DNA of 64,000 nucleotides from Procambarus clarkii. Its lineage: Eukaryota > Arthropoda > Malacostraca > Decapoda > Cambaridae. The stretch is taken from assembly GCF_040958095.1 (NCBI RefSeq), contig NC_091176.1, positions 38,701,122 through 38,765,121 on the forward strand. Direction: 5' to 3'. The position numbers were made by a program, and so were the translations under genes. The first letter of the stretch is position 1, and every line of letters starts with the position of its first letter. A model generated the notes under the pieces. It saw only the letters and a list, made by a program, of their open reading frames with translations. It was not told the DNA's origin and did no database searches. Below, in pieces: positions 51,930 through 62,582 of this stretch.

Positions 51930-54886
51930 CAAGAGAGGCAGACCTTAAACAGCAAGAGCTGCCAGTGGCAGATATTTAATCTTAAAGCCTAAGATCATAG
52001 GACCGCGGGAGCAAACCGCCAGGCGAAACCACACGGGTAACACCTGTCACTTAGGTCGCTGGCTCCTCCTAGTTGACAAACTAATAAAGGTTAGCCGACG
52101 GATTCTCACCTCTTATTTATAGAAGTGTGGTGCTCTGCAATGGACTCGAGCTTTAGATACAGACTTAATATGAACATAAGCAGGCAAAGCGTTGCAGAAC
52201 ATGAAATGTGGCGCAGTAATATTGGAAGGTTTGAAGTAAACGACCGTTTTCTATAACAAAACAATTTATTCACAAAACAAAACTAAAACTACTACAGTGA
52301 ATTTACGTTACTTTACTGTCACTCCAGTGGCACATTAAAGAACAGCTAATCAACAGCCTGATGGACCCACGGTCTCCTTATCCCGTCGTCGCTGACTGAA
52401 CAATGACACTAACTGAACAAAGTGGTGCCCACTGGTGACGCAAGCTTGCAATCAATATTGTCACGGCTTCACGGTGACCAATACTATAATCACAAAAACT
52501 TGACTGGCGCTCGCTGCCCACAACAAGATACCAAGTAACAAGGCGGTTAATCCAAGAATGATAACCCCTTATAAAAAATCTTACGTTAACACTTGTCTCT
52601 CAGGACAAACAAAGTTACTCTAATTGAATTTAAACAATTACGTTAATACACACGTGTCACAACGACACTTAAATGGCATCAATAACTCGTAAGTCAATTA
52701 ATTACATCAACTTGAAAGTCAAGCATTCGGTGAGTAATTCCCAATTAATTACTGAATACAACAGCCTATTAATTCAGACGAGTATTGACAAAGCCTACTG
52801 TCACTCAACTGACAGTTCACTTCCGGTCTTACGACAAGATTACCTTAACGAGGGTAGACTACTGTACCACACACAATGTTCCAATACTCCGTGTAAACAA
52901 CAACATCAACACCTGGTGAATTCACTAAGTGGCGATTACTAATTATCTTTAATTAGCTACGAGTGCTTAATCACCCTGTCCGCCGACAGAGCTGATCAGT
53001 CCAACGAATTACAACAGCTTAATTACAGCGCAATTGACTCCGATCATAGCAGACCGTCAACCCCTTACGTTAATTACTCAATTAACGACAGCTCGTTAAA
53101 TCGTTAACACTACGTTAGTCTTCACTTGACAATTCCTCCACTGCGTGAACCTAACTGGGACTGTTGCCTTTACACGTCCCTACGTTATCACAACAATGTT
53201 CAACGAACAAGTGACCTCGTTAAGTAAATCGTGACCCCCGGTGACGTTAACTGACTTTAATTCTAACGGAATCCTTCACAGTACACAACGCCTTCCACCA
53301 AGGTCAAACCTGTCTACGGTTTACACACGGTACAACACAGTACATCACAGTACAACACAGTACCCCCTTGCCACTCACGGCAAAACTTGTAAATGACTTC
53401 CCCCAGTAAATTATACACCAGTAATTCACACTTTACCACAACACAACAGTAAAATATATAACCAAGGGAAATCTCCCTGTTACCACTTTTCACTGCTGAA
53501 AAAGGGAATCAAATTACAGCGAATACATACACGACACATAGAAAATTAACATAGAAGTAAATAACTCACTTTACCTCTGAATGTGTCACTAGGTGTCTTC
53601 ACACACGTCAAAAATCACAGTTGGGCCCAATTCTCAACTTGATGACAAACAGGGTAGACTCACACGTCTCCAATTCCCATTCACCTCACCAGGTGGTCCC
53701 AGGGACAGAGGACAGACGGACACTGGGGGCGAACCCAGCTTCAGAGTTTTATTACCCAAACGGAAACAGTGTACTTACATTAATGATGTGGGGCCCCTCT
53801 TTCACTCACACATACACGTCAATCACACTCCCACTGCTGCTGCTGGATGATGACGTAGGCGTCCTCACTTCCTACACGTGGTCAGGTGGAGCACAGGGTC
53901 CCAGACCACGGGGTTTAGCTCTACACACACACAGAGACCAGGATGGCGCAGACACACCGGCTTAGGCAAGCCAGGGTTGCGCACAACAGCAGTACCACGC
54001 CCTTCCACTTGACACGGTACCCCAGGATACGACGGTACACGGTGTTACGATGGTATACGAGATGGAGTCCTTCACTGTTCCTCAGAATTATAACATTTAA
54101 GGTTTCTCTCATAACACTGAAACCCTTTCTAGCACGTCTCACAGCAGTATCTTCAAGCACAGATACGATCGACTGCGGATGTCGTTTTTGTAGCCCGATA
54201 ATTAACGCCTCACTCAGTCCAGCTCCTCTAAGATGGCGTCCCACAATTACGCGGCTAGATGACAAGTTCACACGGCTCGATACAGGCCCCTCTCCGTTTA
54301 CCGGATTCTTACGCACGGCACACGGAAAGATAGCAAGATATTGGCGTGACTTTAGCAACGTTGCAGGCGGATATTTCCCGATGCGTGGCCTAGCATGGGA
54401 AATGTCCTGTCCACAGGCAGCAACGTCGTAGGTAAGAATGTCGTTTCCCGCCAATACCATGCCTGGACATGCGGTACCCCTCAGTGTCTTGGCCAATCAC
54501 GGTTCAGCATTTCTGAGGCCCCAGACCCTCAACAAAACGCGCACCTGCCCCCTGACGCTACCCCCACTCACACACGAGGTGGACACGTGATAGGGGGGGG
54601 GTCTACGGCCGTTAACCCCCCATACCTCCCTCTCTACACTTGACTTGTATAAAAATTTCTCTGAAATCAACTCCCTCCTGTAATTTCTTTCACAGACCTG
54701 ATACAGCGATCAGAATGACATCAATGGCTAGCAAATGTCACGGGCTGTCCAACGACACCCAACACGACTGTGGAAAAGTTATATTCAGAAAGTTGAATCA
54801 CCGTGCACATCACCGGTGCACTATGCAATTTCGAACTCAATTCAGTGCACGAGAGAGCAGGGAAAATATGTCTCCTGACAATGTGG
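51930..54886 (-). mobile_element. long non-coding repeat element E, copy 2
   Basis: This is the reverse complement of a sequence homologous to 24546-29726, with shared blocks in the same order (see that entry). It also contains a (GTGTACTGT)-type short array (53300-53370) and CGTTAATTA motifs. On the right it ends inside a BEL/Pao fragment, at about 54886, where similarity to the BEL copy at 42.9 kb stops abruptly. Frames such as 54496-53921 (minus, 191 codons) are open but have no recognisable domain. The element looks non-coding. Confidence 0.6.
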
Positions 54887-55504
54887 TCAACTACTATAGC
54901 GTTGACAGGCCAGACAAAACCGCCTAGGCGTACTAGTGGTTGTACTACTTCATATTCTTGAGGTCCAGTATCTGTTAGGAATCCAGCTATGTTCAATGTC
55001 ACATTACACAAGGGTTTAAGTTTCAGCTTGCTAGCTGCTTGTTGAGTGATGAACGTTCTCTGTGATCCTTGGTCGAATAGACCTCTTGTAGTGATTCTAG
55101 AATTCTTGTTATTCAATTGTAGTTGTGCAGTAAGAAATGTGACATTATTATGAGACTTGGTGTTAAGCACCTTAACCTCTTGTTATACCTTACAGCACTG
55201 CACAGTGGTGAAAGTATCCTGTTCTACCTGGAGTTTAGGCAATTTGGGCTCATCAACTCACACAATGTGAATTGATCTTGATCCTGGTGGCACCTGTTAC
55301 ACATGACTAATGGGGTGGTGCAGGTATTAGGATCATGTTGCGTCAAGCACCTGGTGCACTTGTGCAATTTCTTGAGGCGCTTTATCCCAGTAACGCAATC
55401 AGGAAAGGCTTAACACTGATAAATGGTATGATTCTCTTGACAGAATAGACAGCACCTCCCTCCTGTAGTAGATGCAGGAATCACAGCTTTGGATGACTAA
55501 AGCT
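54887..55504 (-). pseudogene. BEL/Pao gag C-terminus and protease fragment (copy 2)
   Basis: It matches the copy at 42.9-43.5 kb at protein and DNA level: TRGLFDQGSQRTFITQQ, GFLTDTGPQEYEVVQP. Upstream (to 55504) it adds a gag zinc knuckle with CLFCQENHTIYQC and KRLKKLHKCTRC. A stop codon near 55180 breaks the frame. Protease sequence is cut at 54887 by element E, and the upstream end abuts a truncated Gypsy LTR at 55505. Confidence 0.75.
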
Positions 55505-55850
55505 TACTAAAGAGTAGTAAACACTGGTATAACATTCCATACAATAATACGGCAACCAAATATGGGAATAAATCAAGGTAAAACTATAAACACTCGATTA
55601 ACAACAATGTTCCCACACTGGCCATATCCAAATATGGTCAACCGCCCACACGGAGAAACTACATGTGAAATCTAACACAAAAGCTTCATACAATATAATG
55701 CAACTCAGGCACACTACAGCATGCTATAATATATATATATATAACATACAAAATCTTATATCATACAACTGGATGCTATATTAAAGAACAAAACAATAAA
55801 GTAATATGAGAATCAAGAGTAATGGCAGAATCTTAGTAAGATTCGTAACA
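55505..55850 (-). repeat. 3' LTR of G2, truncated
   Basis: It starts on the minus strand with TGTTACGAATC at 55850, next to a purine tract. It is cut at 55505 by the BEL/Pao fragment. A (TA)n tract lies at 55727-55742. Confidence 0.8.
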
Positions 55851-55865
55851 TCCCTCCCGTCCCCT
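55851..55865 (-). promoter_or_regulatory. polypurine tract of G2
   Basis: The minus strand reads AGGGGACGGGAGGGA directly before the LTR start. Confidence 0.75.
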
Positions 55866-56058
55866 AAGAAAAAAAATGAAATTAACTGAAGGTTGATTTC
55901 ATTTTTTTGACTGCGTGAAATATAACATGTAATATAAGATGAAAATAAAACATGAAAATACTTCAACTAAAATCAAAGTACAAAGCAATGAAATCTCACA
56001 CAGTAAAAAAAAAAAATACAAAATTTACATACATCTTATGAATAAAGAACACTACATA

Positions 56059-56784
56059 TTATGGCACTGCAACAGGAAATCCCCTGGATAAGGCATCAGC
56101 AATAACATTTTGCGTCCCAGGAATATGACGAATTACAATATTGAATTCTTGCAGAATCAATGACCATCTAAGTATTCTCTGGTTTTTACACTTCATAGAG
56201 TTGATAAATGTCAATGGATTATGATCTGTATATACTACCACTTGATTTCCTGACAAATATGTCTCAAATTTCTTCACTGCCAGTATTAAACAAAGTGCTT
56301 CTTTCTCAACTACAGAGTAATTAAGTTGTGTCTTGTCAAACTTACGTGAGAAATAATAAACAGGATGTTCTAACTCATCTGGTCCTACTTGGAACAAAAC
56401 AGCACCTGCTCCTACATCAGAAGCGTCTATGTGAAGAATAAAAGGTTTATCATACTGTGGACTAGCTAACACAGGTGAAGTAGAGAGAATTCTTTTCAAC
56501 TTCTGAAAAGAGTTCTGACACTCCTGCGTCCACTTAAATTTTACCTGTTTCCTTAAAAGATTTGTTATGGGTGCAGCAACATTGGAAAAGTTTTTACAAT
56601 ACCTCCTATAATACGCACACATTCCAATAAATCTTTGCACAGACTTCTTATTTGTTAGGACGGGGTACTCCACAATTGCCTGAATCTTGTCGTGCAATGG
56701 GACTATCCTTCCTTGCCCAACCTCATGTCCTAAATACACTATAGTTCCTTTAGCCCAACTACATTTCTTCATATTGACAGTCAA
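56059..56784 (-). pseudogene. Gypsy RT thumb and RNase H fragment (G2)
   Basis: A 241-codon frame starts at the RT end (TVNMKKCSWAKGTIVYLGHEV, FIGMCAYYRRYCKNFSNVAAPI). It continues through the RNase H: ILHIDASDVGAGAVLFQ with the first Asp, VEKEALCLILAVKKFE with the Glu, and VVYTDHNPLTF with the next Asp. It ends ADALSRGF...VP-stop. The RT palm with the catalytic Asp residues is absent, and integrase does not follow. The frame's 5' side abuts the 3' tail of the I-clade LINE at about 56787. Confidence 0.85.
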
Positions 56785-56866
56785 GTAAGTAAGTAATTAT
56801 CAAAAGAAGGCACCAAACCGGGAAGGCTATGTAGCACCATCAAATACGCAAAATAATCAGAGGGCG

Positions 56867-59800
56867 CTAAATATCACCAAGGATGCCAATACGAGAACAA
56901 AAACGCATAAGGCGAACGATATCAAAAGTATCCGAGTCACCAAGAATTCTATCGAGGGACAGGTGACCACGAGGGGCGGTCGGAAAGCAAGACACACGCT
57001 CGTCCTGGAAGTCAGGACATTCAAGAAGGACATGCACGACCGTAAGAGGGACAATGCAACTAGGACAATAAGGAGCAGGGCGGCGCTCCATCAAGTGACC
57101 ATGGGTTAAGCGAGTATGGCCAATACGCAACCTCGCCAGAGCTGTTTCCCACCGCCGGTTACGGTGGAAGGAGGACGGCCACGAGGAAACACAACATTTA
57201 AGAGTACGTAGCTTGTTACCAGTAACAGACAACCAAGAAGCCTGCCAACGGGTAAGGACTGAGGAATGGATAACTGGGTAAAAGTCGGAATACGGAATGC
57301 CTTTACGAGAGATGGGACAAGAGCGGACAGCTTCCTTAGCGGCAGCATCCACACGCTCATTTAAAGACACACCAATATGGCTGGGAACCCAACAAAACTC
57401 AACCGACTTATATTTACTGTGAACGAGAAACAGCCAATGCTGGATCTCGACAACTACTGGATGAACCGGATTAAAGGACCCGAGAGCCATGAGGGCACTA
57501 CGAGAGTCAACAACAACCACAAAGGAAGACTGACAACGAGAAAGCAGGAGACGAAGAGCATAGAGAATAGCATAAAGTTCCGCTGTAAAGATGCTAGTCT
57601 CCGGAGGCAAGCGACACATATAAGTGCGATCAGGAAAAACAACAGAGTAGCCAACACCGTCCGCTGACTTAGACCCATCGGTGAAGACAGAAACGGAGCG
57701 GGAGTGAGAAGAAAAGTGCTCGAGGAAAAGGCGTTTTAGAACCGTAGGAGGGGTAAAAGCTTTAGTGATACGGGTCAAGGAAGTACAAAACCGCGGAAGA
57801 GGGACCCTCCACGGGGGCAAAGAAGGAACAACACGAGGAGAAACATCAGAAATACGAACGGAGAGAGAATCCTGTAGGCGAGATAACCGGACAGAAAGAG
57901 GGAGGTGGTGAAGAGGAACAGGAACCGCAGGAGGGGTAAAAGTTAAAGCACGACAGAGGCGAGAGGAAGGATGTTGCAAGGACCGCGCAAGATAGCGAAG
58001 ACAGTAGCGATCACGGCGGTCCTGGAGAGACAGGAAGCCAGTGTCAACATATAAGCTAAGGATGGGAGTCGAACGAAAGGCACCAGAACTGAGGCGCAAC
58101 CCAGTATGGTGCAAAGCATCAAGACGGCGAAGAGTAGAAGGAGAAGCAGACGAGTAAGCAGGGCAACCATAATCGAGCTTAGACAGGACGAGAGAGGAAT
58201 GTAAAGCAAGGAGAGTGCGCCTATCTGCCCCCCAAGAAGTATGGGACAAGACCCGAAGGAAGGTAAGGGCCTTAGAGCACTCAACACGGAGGTAAGAGAT
58301 ATAGGGAGACCAAGACAAACGAGTGTCAAGGAATAACCCCAAAAGCTTCGCGGAATCTTTGTATTCAAGGGGATGACCATAAAGTGACAAAGAGGGACGA
58401 AGAACAACCCGTTTCCGCGTAAAAGTCATGGCACAAGTCTTAGAAGTAGAGAACTTGAAGCCATGACCTGTGGCCCAAGACGACACGACATCAATTGCAA
58501 GTTGAAGCCGGCGTTGAAGGAGAGGCGAATCATCACCCTGACAACAAAGGGTAAGATCATCGACATAGAGAGCGGAGAAGACACCAGAAGGAAGAGAGGA
58601 AAGAAGACCATTGAGGGCAACAAGAAAAAGAGTAGTGCTCAGAACACTACCCTGGGCCACACCTTTGTATTGCTGAAAAGAGGGAGAGAGAGCGGTACCA
58701 AGGCGCACCCGAAAGGAACAACGAGAGAGGAAGCTGCGGAGAAAGAGAGGGAGATGACCACGAAGGCCAAAAGAATGAAGTTGAGATAGGATATGATAAC
58801 GCCACTTGCGGAAACCAAATTGAGAAGGGGAGAGGAGGTGATGGTGTTCCAGGAACCACATCAGACGAACGTTAACCATACGTTCAAAGAGTTTGCAGAC
58901 ACAACTTGTGAGAGCAATAGGGCGAAAGTCCTTAGGGGAAGTACCCAGAGACCCCGGTTTGCGAACAGGGAGGACAACGGCATCGAGCCAGTCCTCAGGG
59001 ACTGACGACGACTCCCAGATCCGATTATACAGACTCAGTAAATACTGAGACGTGCTCGGAGGGAGATGGCGAAGCATCTCATAATGAATACCATCGGAGC
59101 CCGCCGCCGTAGAACCGCAGAGGGCCAGGGCAGAACGAAGTTCAGAGAGAGAGAAGGGATCATTATAGGGAAGCTGAAGATGAGTACAGAAATCTAAAGG
59201 ACGAGACTCAAGGACAGGTTTACGAAGAAGGAAAGATTGGGGAAGATGAAGACCAGAGCTAACAGAAGAAAAGTGGGAACCCAGTTCGGAAGCGACCTGC
59301 AACGGGTCCGCCACAAGAGTATCATGGAGGTGAAGGACCGGTGAAACATCGGGAACGAACTTACCCGCTATCTTGCGGATACGCTTCCAGATCTGGGCCA
59401 GAGGGGTCTCGGACGTAATTGTTGAGACATAAGATGCCCAACATTCACGTTTAGCCGTACGGATGGCCCTACGGGCCACCGCACTCGCTTTCCGAAAGAA
59501 AAGAAAAGAATCGGTCGTCTGCCTACGGCGGTGCCTCTTCCAGGCTGCACGCTTACAGCGGACAGCCCGAGCACAGTCCGCATTCCACCAGGGAACGCAC
59601 TTCCGTGGACCCCGAGAGGAAGAGCGAGGAATAGAGCGGAGGGCAGCATTGAAGACAGTGTCATGAAAAAGGAGGAGAGCGCGAGAGAGAGGCAGAAGGG
59701 AGAGGTCAGGGAGAGCAGCACTGAGGGTAAATAGGGTCCAGTCTGCCTTAGCAAACTGCCACCTAGGGAAAGAGAGGGAAGGGCGAAAAGAGAAAAAGGA

Positions 59801-60346
59801 AACAAGGATGGGGAAATGATCACTTCCATGGAGGTCATCAAGAACCTGCCACGTGAAATCTAAGTAAAGAGAAGAAGAGCAGAGAGAAAGATCAAGACAA
59901 GAAAGGGTGCGAGTCCGAGAGTCCAAATGAGTGGGCTCACCAGAATTCAGAAGAGACAGGGAAGAAGAGAGGAGAAACGGCTCAAGGAGGCGACCCCGGG
60001 TATTCGTCAGAACGTCACCCCAAAGAGAATGACGACAATTGAAGTCACCCAGCAGGAGCACAGGCTCCGGCAAGGAGTCCAGGAGGTGTTTCAAATCAGG
60101 AAGAGAGAGCGGGACACTCGGGGGGAGATAAATGGAACAAACTGTGTACCATTTCCCCACAAAGATACGAGCAGCAGAACAATGGAGAGGCGAAGGAAAA
60201 AGTAAAGGAACAAAGGGAACATCAGCCCGAATCAAGAGAGCAGAAGAATTAGAAGTTCCAGCAATGGCTGGGGGGGGGGGAGAGAAAGGAATAGCCACGA
60301 AAACGACCAGGACGAGCACCAAGCATTGGCTCCTGGAGACAGACAC
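56867..60346 (-). CDS. I-clade LINE ORF2, endonuclease-RT-RNase H, motif A deleted
   Basis: A 1159-codon open frame. Endonuclease: LLLGDFNCRHSLWGD, LSCLDLSLCS and the final SDH (residues about 85-195). RT: GSTAAGSDGIHYEML, FRPIALTSC, SQFGFRK (to residue 514), then WRYHILSQLHSFGLRG. The segment that should hold motif A and its catalytic Asp is missing between K514 and W515. It continues GVAQGSVLSTTLF (motif B) and YVDD (about 594). RNase H (about 886-1010): FTDGSK, TAELYAI, VVDSRSAL. A Cys-x2-Cys...His-x4-Cys knuckle lies near 1095-1115. The true N-terminus is upstream in another frame (60476-60249, LQWNVRGYYANF), separated by an indel at an 11-G run (60270-60280). Confidence 0.85.
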   Translation of the reverse strand: MSVSRSQCLVLVLVVFVAIPFSPPPPAIAGTSNSSALLIRADVPFVPLLFPSPLHCSAARIFVGKWYTVCSIYLPPSVPLSLPDLKHLLDSLPEPVLLLGDFNCRHSLWGDVLTNTRGRLLEPFLLSSSLSLLNSGEPTHLDSRTRTLSCLDLSLCSSSLYLDFTWQVLDDLHGSDHFPILVSFFSFRPSLSFPRWQFAKADWTLFTLSAALPDLSLLPLSRALLLFHDTVFNAALRSIPRSSSRGPRKCVPWWNADCARAVRCKRAAWKRHRRRQTTDSFLFFRKASAVARRAIRTAKRECWASYVSTITSETPLAQIWKRIRKIAGKFVPDVSPVLHLHDTLVADPLQVASELGSHFSSVSSGLHLPQSFLLRKPVLESRPLDFCTHLQLPYNDPFSLSELRSALALCGSTAAGSDGIHYEMLRHLPPSTSQYLLSLYNRIWESSSVPEDWLDAVVLPVRKPGSLGTSPKDFRPIALTSCVCKLFERMVNVRLMWFLEHHHLLSPSQFGFRKWRYHILSQLHSFGLRGHLPLFLRSFLSRCSFRVRLGTALSPSFQQYKGVAQGSVLSTTLFLVALNGLLSSLPSGVFSALYVDDLTLCCQGDDSPLLQRRLQLAIDVVSSWATGHGFKFSTSKTCAMTFTRKRVVLRPSLSLYGHPLEYKDSAKLLGLFLDTRLSWSPYISYLRVECSKALTFLRVLSHTSWGADRRTLLALHSSLVLSKLDYGCPAYSSASPSTLRRLDALHHTGLRLSSGAFRSTPILSLYVDTGFLSLQDRRDRYCLRYLARSLQHPSSRLCRALTFTPPAVPVPLHHLPLSVRLSRLQDSLSVRISDVSPRVVPSLPPWRVPLPRFCTSLTRITKAFTPPTVLKRLFLEHFSSHSRSVSVFTDGSKSADGVGYSVVFPDRTYMCRLPPETSIFTAELYAILYALRLLLSRCQSSFVVVVDSRSALMALGSFNPVHPVVVEIQHWLFLVHSKYKSVEFCWVPSHIGVSLNERVDAAAKEAVRSCPISRKGIPYSDFYPVIHSSVLTRWQASWLSVTGNKLRTLKCCVSSWPSSFHRNRRWETALARLRIGHTRLTHGHLMERRPAPYCPSCIVPLTVVHVLLECPDFQDERVSCFPTAPRGHLSLDRILGDSDTFDIVRLMRFCSRIGILGDI

Positions 60347-60499
60347 AAAGGGGCGAAAACCGCGAAATCAGAAGTTGGAGTTCGAGGAAATTGGCGTAAT
60401 AACCTCGAACGTTCCATTGAAGAATGGACAACGACGAGAAGAGAAAGGACAAAAACAGAGAACAAGGAAGAAACAAAGGCGAAAGAGCAACAGAGCACG

Positions 60500-62434
60500 T
60501 TAAAGAATATCAGGGTCGGGATCAGGGTCAGCAAAGTCAGGGTTAGGGGGCATGGGTAAACTGAGCAAAGACGGAGGGAAGGAAACGGGAGAACAGATCA
60601 GAGGTGGGCGGGCAGGGTCTGGAGGAGGAGGAGGAGGAGGAAGAGGAGGAGACAACGGAGAGGAGCCGTCAAGGACAGCAGCAGGAGGAAGGGGAGTAGA
60701 AAGAGGGGAGCGCACCCCAGCAAGAGCAGCAACCGAAAGGGAAGCAGGGGCCAAAGAAACCTCCATAGCAGGAACAGGGGGCGCAAGCACTGAAACGGGA
60801 GGGGAAGGAGCAACAGAGCCAGAAGGAGGAGCTGAGGAAGAAAGCGAAGCCTTCTTACCCGCCGGGGAAGAGGAAGGAGAGGAGCCAGGCTTACGCTTCT
60901 GACTTAAAGAGACCGGTGTCCCAGCAACTATGTACCGGGCAACGGATTCCAGTGTCTCAACAGGAGAAGCCGAACGAGAGCACACACGACGGCCGTTAGG
61001 AGAGCGATGGACATCCGCCCGCACCGACAGGCGGTGGGGAGAGCCGATAGATGGAGGAAGAGGATGGGAAGGAGGATCGGAGGGGGACGAGGAAGAAGAC
61101 ACAGAAGACACGACAGACCGGGTAGAAGGAAGGGGAACCCCAGACAGAGGACCAGGAGGAGGATCCTTCGGGAGAGAACCCAAAGGAACAGAGGAGGGGG
61201 CAGTGGGCGCATCAGGGTCCAAGGCCCGGAAACAGTTGTGAGTCTGAGGAAGGCGGGAAGGACGAGGAGAGGAAGAGCGCAACACGCGAGCATAAGAGAT
61301 ATTAGCATAAGGCGGGAGCCGGCGAACCTGGCGCCTCGCCTCAGGAAAAGATAAACGCTCCCGGTGCTTCAGGTTGAGGACGGCTGCCTCAAGCTTGTAA
61401 TGGACACACGCACGGGAGAAGGTAGGATGGGCCTCACCGCAGTTGAGGCAACGAGCCTGGGGAGAAGTGCACTCCGACTTAGAGTGACCTTCGCCACCAC
61501 ACAAAGGACAGAGAGAGACAGTCCCGGAGCAGCGGAGGGCACCATGCCCAAACCTCCAGCACTTGTTGCAGAGCCGAGGAGAAGGAATGTACTCCTGGAC
61601 AGAGCACCTGGCACCAGCAAGAATGACAGAGGGTGGAAGGGTCCTACCATCAAAGGTAATCTTCACAACCCGGAGGGGTTGACGGCGACTACCACGAGGG
61701 GGACGAGTAAACGTGTCCACCTGGAGAATAGAATGGCCCTGGGCAGCGAGGATATGTCGAATATCGTCGTGGCAGTCGCGCAGGTCCCGAACACCGGTTG
61801 CAACATGGGGCGGGAGCAAAATAGTGCCAACACTGGCATTCAACTGAGCGTTCTTCGAGACCCGAACGGGGGTCTCGCCAAGGCAGGATAAGGCAGCCAA
61901 GCGGGAAGCAGCATCCTGAGAAGGAGCAGCAACGACACGTGTACCGAGACGAGTGGGGTTGAAAGTAATGGAGGCATCCACGGAATCAATGAGATGTCGA
62001 TGAAGGGAGAAATCGTCAGGAGGCGCAGAATCAAGAGGGAGGAGATCAAAATATTTGGCCCACGAAGCGGGACCAAACAAGGCTTGATAGGTAGCAGAAC
62101 TGGAAGGAATCGAGCGAGGGCGGCCGTGACGAGGACGGCGGTGAGAACCCCCAGTGAGAGAGGGGTTAAAAGGCGCAGTAGTTACAACTAGAGAAGGAGC
62201 CGCGCCAGGGGACGAGGTAGTCATCACTGGGGGCTTGGGGCTCGACCCAACCACAGAGGAGGGAGGGGAGCCAGGGGAAGGAGTCAGAGAGGCCAAAGGA
62301 GGAGCAAGGTCGGGGCCCAATGCAGCGGAGGCTACAGAGCCCGGTCTTCCAATACGGACCGACTCGGGGGCTTGGTCGCCCACCCCACGAGCCTGAGAAG
62401 GTAAGCCAGAAGCAGCCGAAACAGGGGTTATCAT
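60500..62434 (-). CDS. I-clade LINE ORF1, gag-like with three CCHC knuckles
   Basis: An intact 644-codon ORF. Residues 1-110 are Pro/Ser/Ala-rich. Residues about 110-290 contain a basic Arg-rich segment (SHRRPRHGRPRS) and an RRM-like fold candidate. Three knuckles follow at about 291-345: CNKCWRFGHGALRC, CPLCGGEGHSKSEC and CLNCGEAHPTFSRAC. The C-terminal half is Ser/Pro-rich and low-complexity, ending in an Asp-Pro repeat (PDFADPDPDPDIL). Nucleic-acid chaperone function is the known role of such ORF1 proteins. The ATG at 62434 is chosen because copy 1 starts at the equivalent place. Confidence 0.85.
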   Translation of the reverse strand: MITPVSAASGLPSQARGVGDQAPESVRIGRPGSVASAALGPDLAPPLASLTPSPGSPPSSVVGSSPKPPVMTTSSPGAAPSLVVTTAPFNPSLTGGSHRRPRHGRPRSIPSSSATYQALFGPASWAKYFDLLPLDSAPPDDFSLHRHLIDSVDASITFNPTRLGTRVVAAPSQDAASRLAALSCLGETPVRVSKNAQLNASVGTILLPPHVATGVRDLRDCHDDIRHILAAQGHSILQVDTFTRPPRGSRRQPLRVVKITFDGRTLPPSVILAGARCSVQEYIPSPRLCNKCWRFGHGALRCSGTVSLCPLCGGEGHSKSECTSPQARCLNCGEAHPTFSRACVHYKLEAAVLNLKHRERLSFPEARRQVRRLPPYANISYARVLRSSSPRPSRLPQTHNCFRALDPDAPTAPSSVPLGSLPKDPPPGPLSGVPLPSTRSVVSSVSSSSSPSDPPSHPLPPSIGSPHRLSVRADVHRSPNGRRVCSRSASPVETLESVARYIVAGTPVSLSQKRKPGSSPSSSPAGKKASLSSSAPPSGSVAPSPPVSVLAPPVPAMEVSLAPASLSVAALAGVRSPLSTPLPPAAVLDGSSPLSPPLPPPPPPPDPARPPLICSPVSFPPSLLSLPMPPNPDFADPDPDPDIL

Positions 62435-62582
62435 CTTGACGAAAAGAAGAATTCACTCACGAATGTGCCCCCACACCCACCATGGAGCCACAATTAGAGG
62501 CAGGACACCCAACAAGAAGCTATCGCCGATCTTGTCGGGGCCTCCTAGGGGGTGCGTCGTGAGTATACGCCCCACAAACGCT

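Larger units (their letters stand above)
56787..62581 (-). mobile_element. I-clade LINE (copy 2), inserted in G2
   Basis: Minus-strand order: leader (62581-62435), ORF1 (62434-60500), ORF2 (60476-56867) and a 3' end near 56787 with TTACTTACTTACTTGA. An RNase H domain in ORF2, CCHC knuckles in ORF1 and a short tandem 3' tail fit the I group of LINEs. The 5' break shares its boundary with copy 1 at 1079. The flanks are two non-adjacent parts of the G2 Gypsy element. Confidence 0.85.

Noticed and set aside
53921..54496. 191-codon minus-strand frame in element E copy 2 as a host gene
   Set aside because: No recognisable domain. The frame lies in a sequence related to copy 1, which does not preserve an equivalent frame.
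58463..61891. Many Arg/Lys/Glu-rich plus-strand frames
   Set aside because: They are antisense shadows of the I-clade LINE ORF1 and ORF2.
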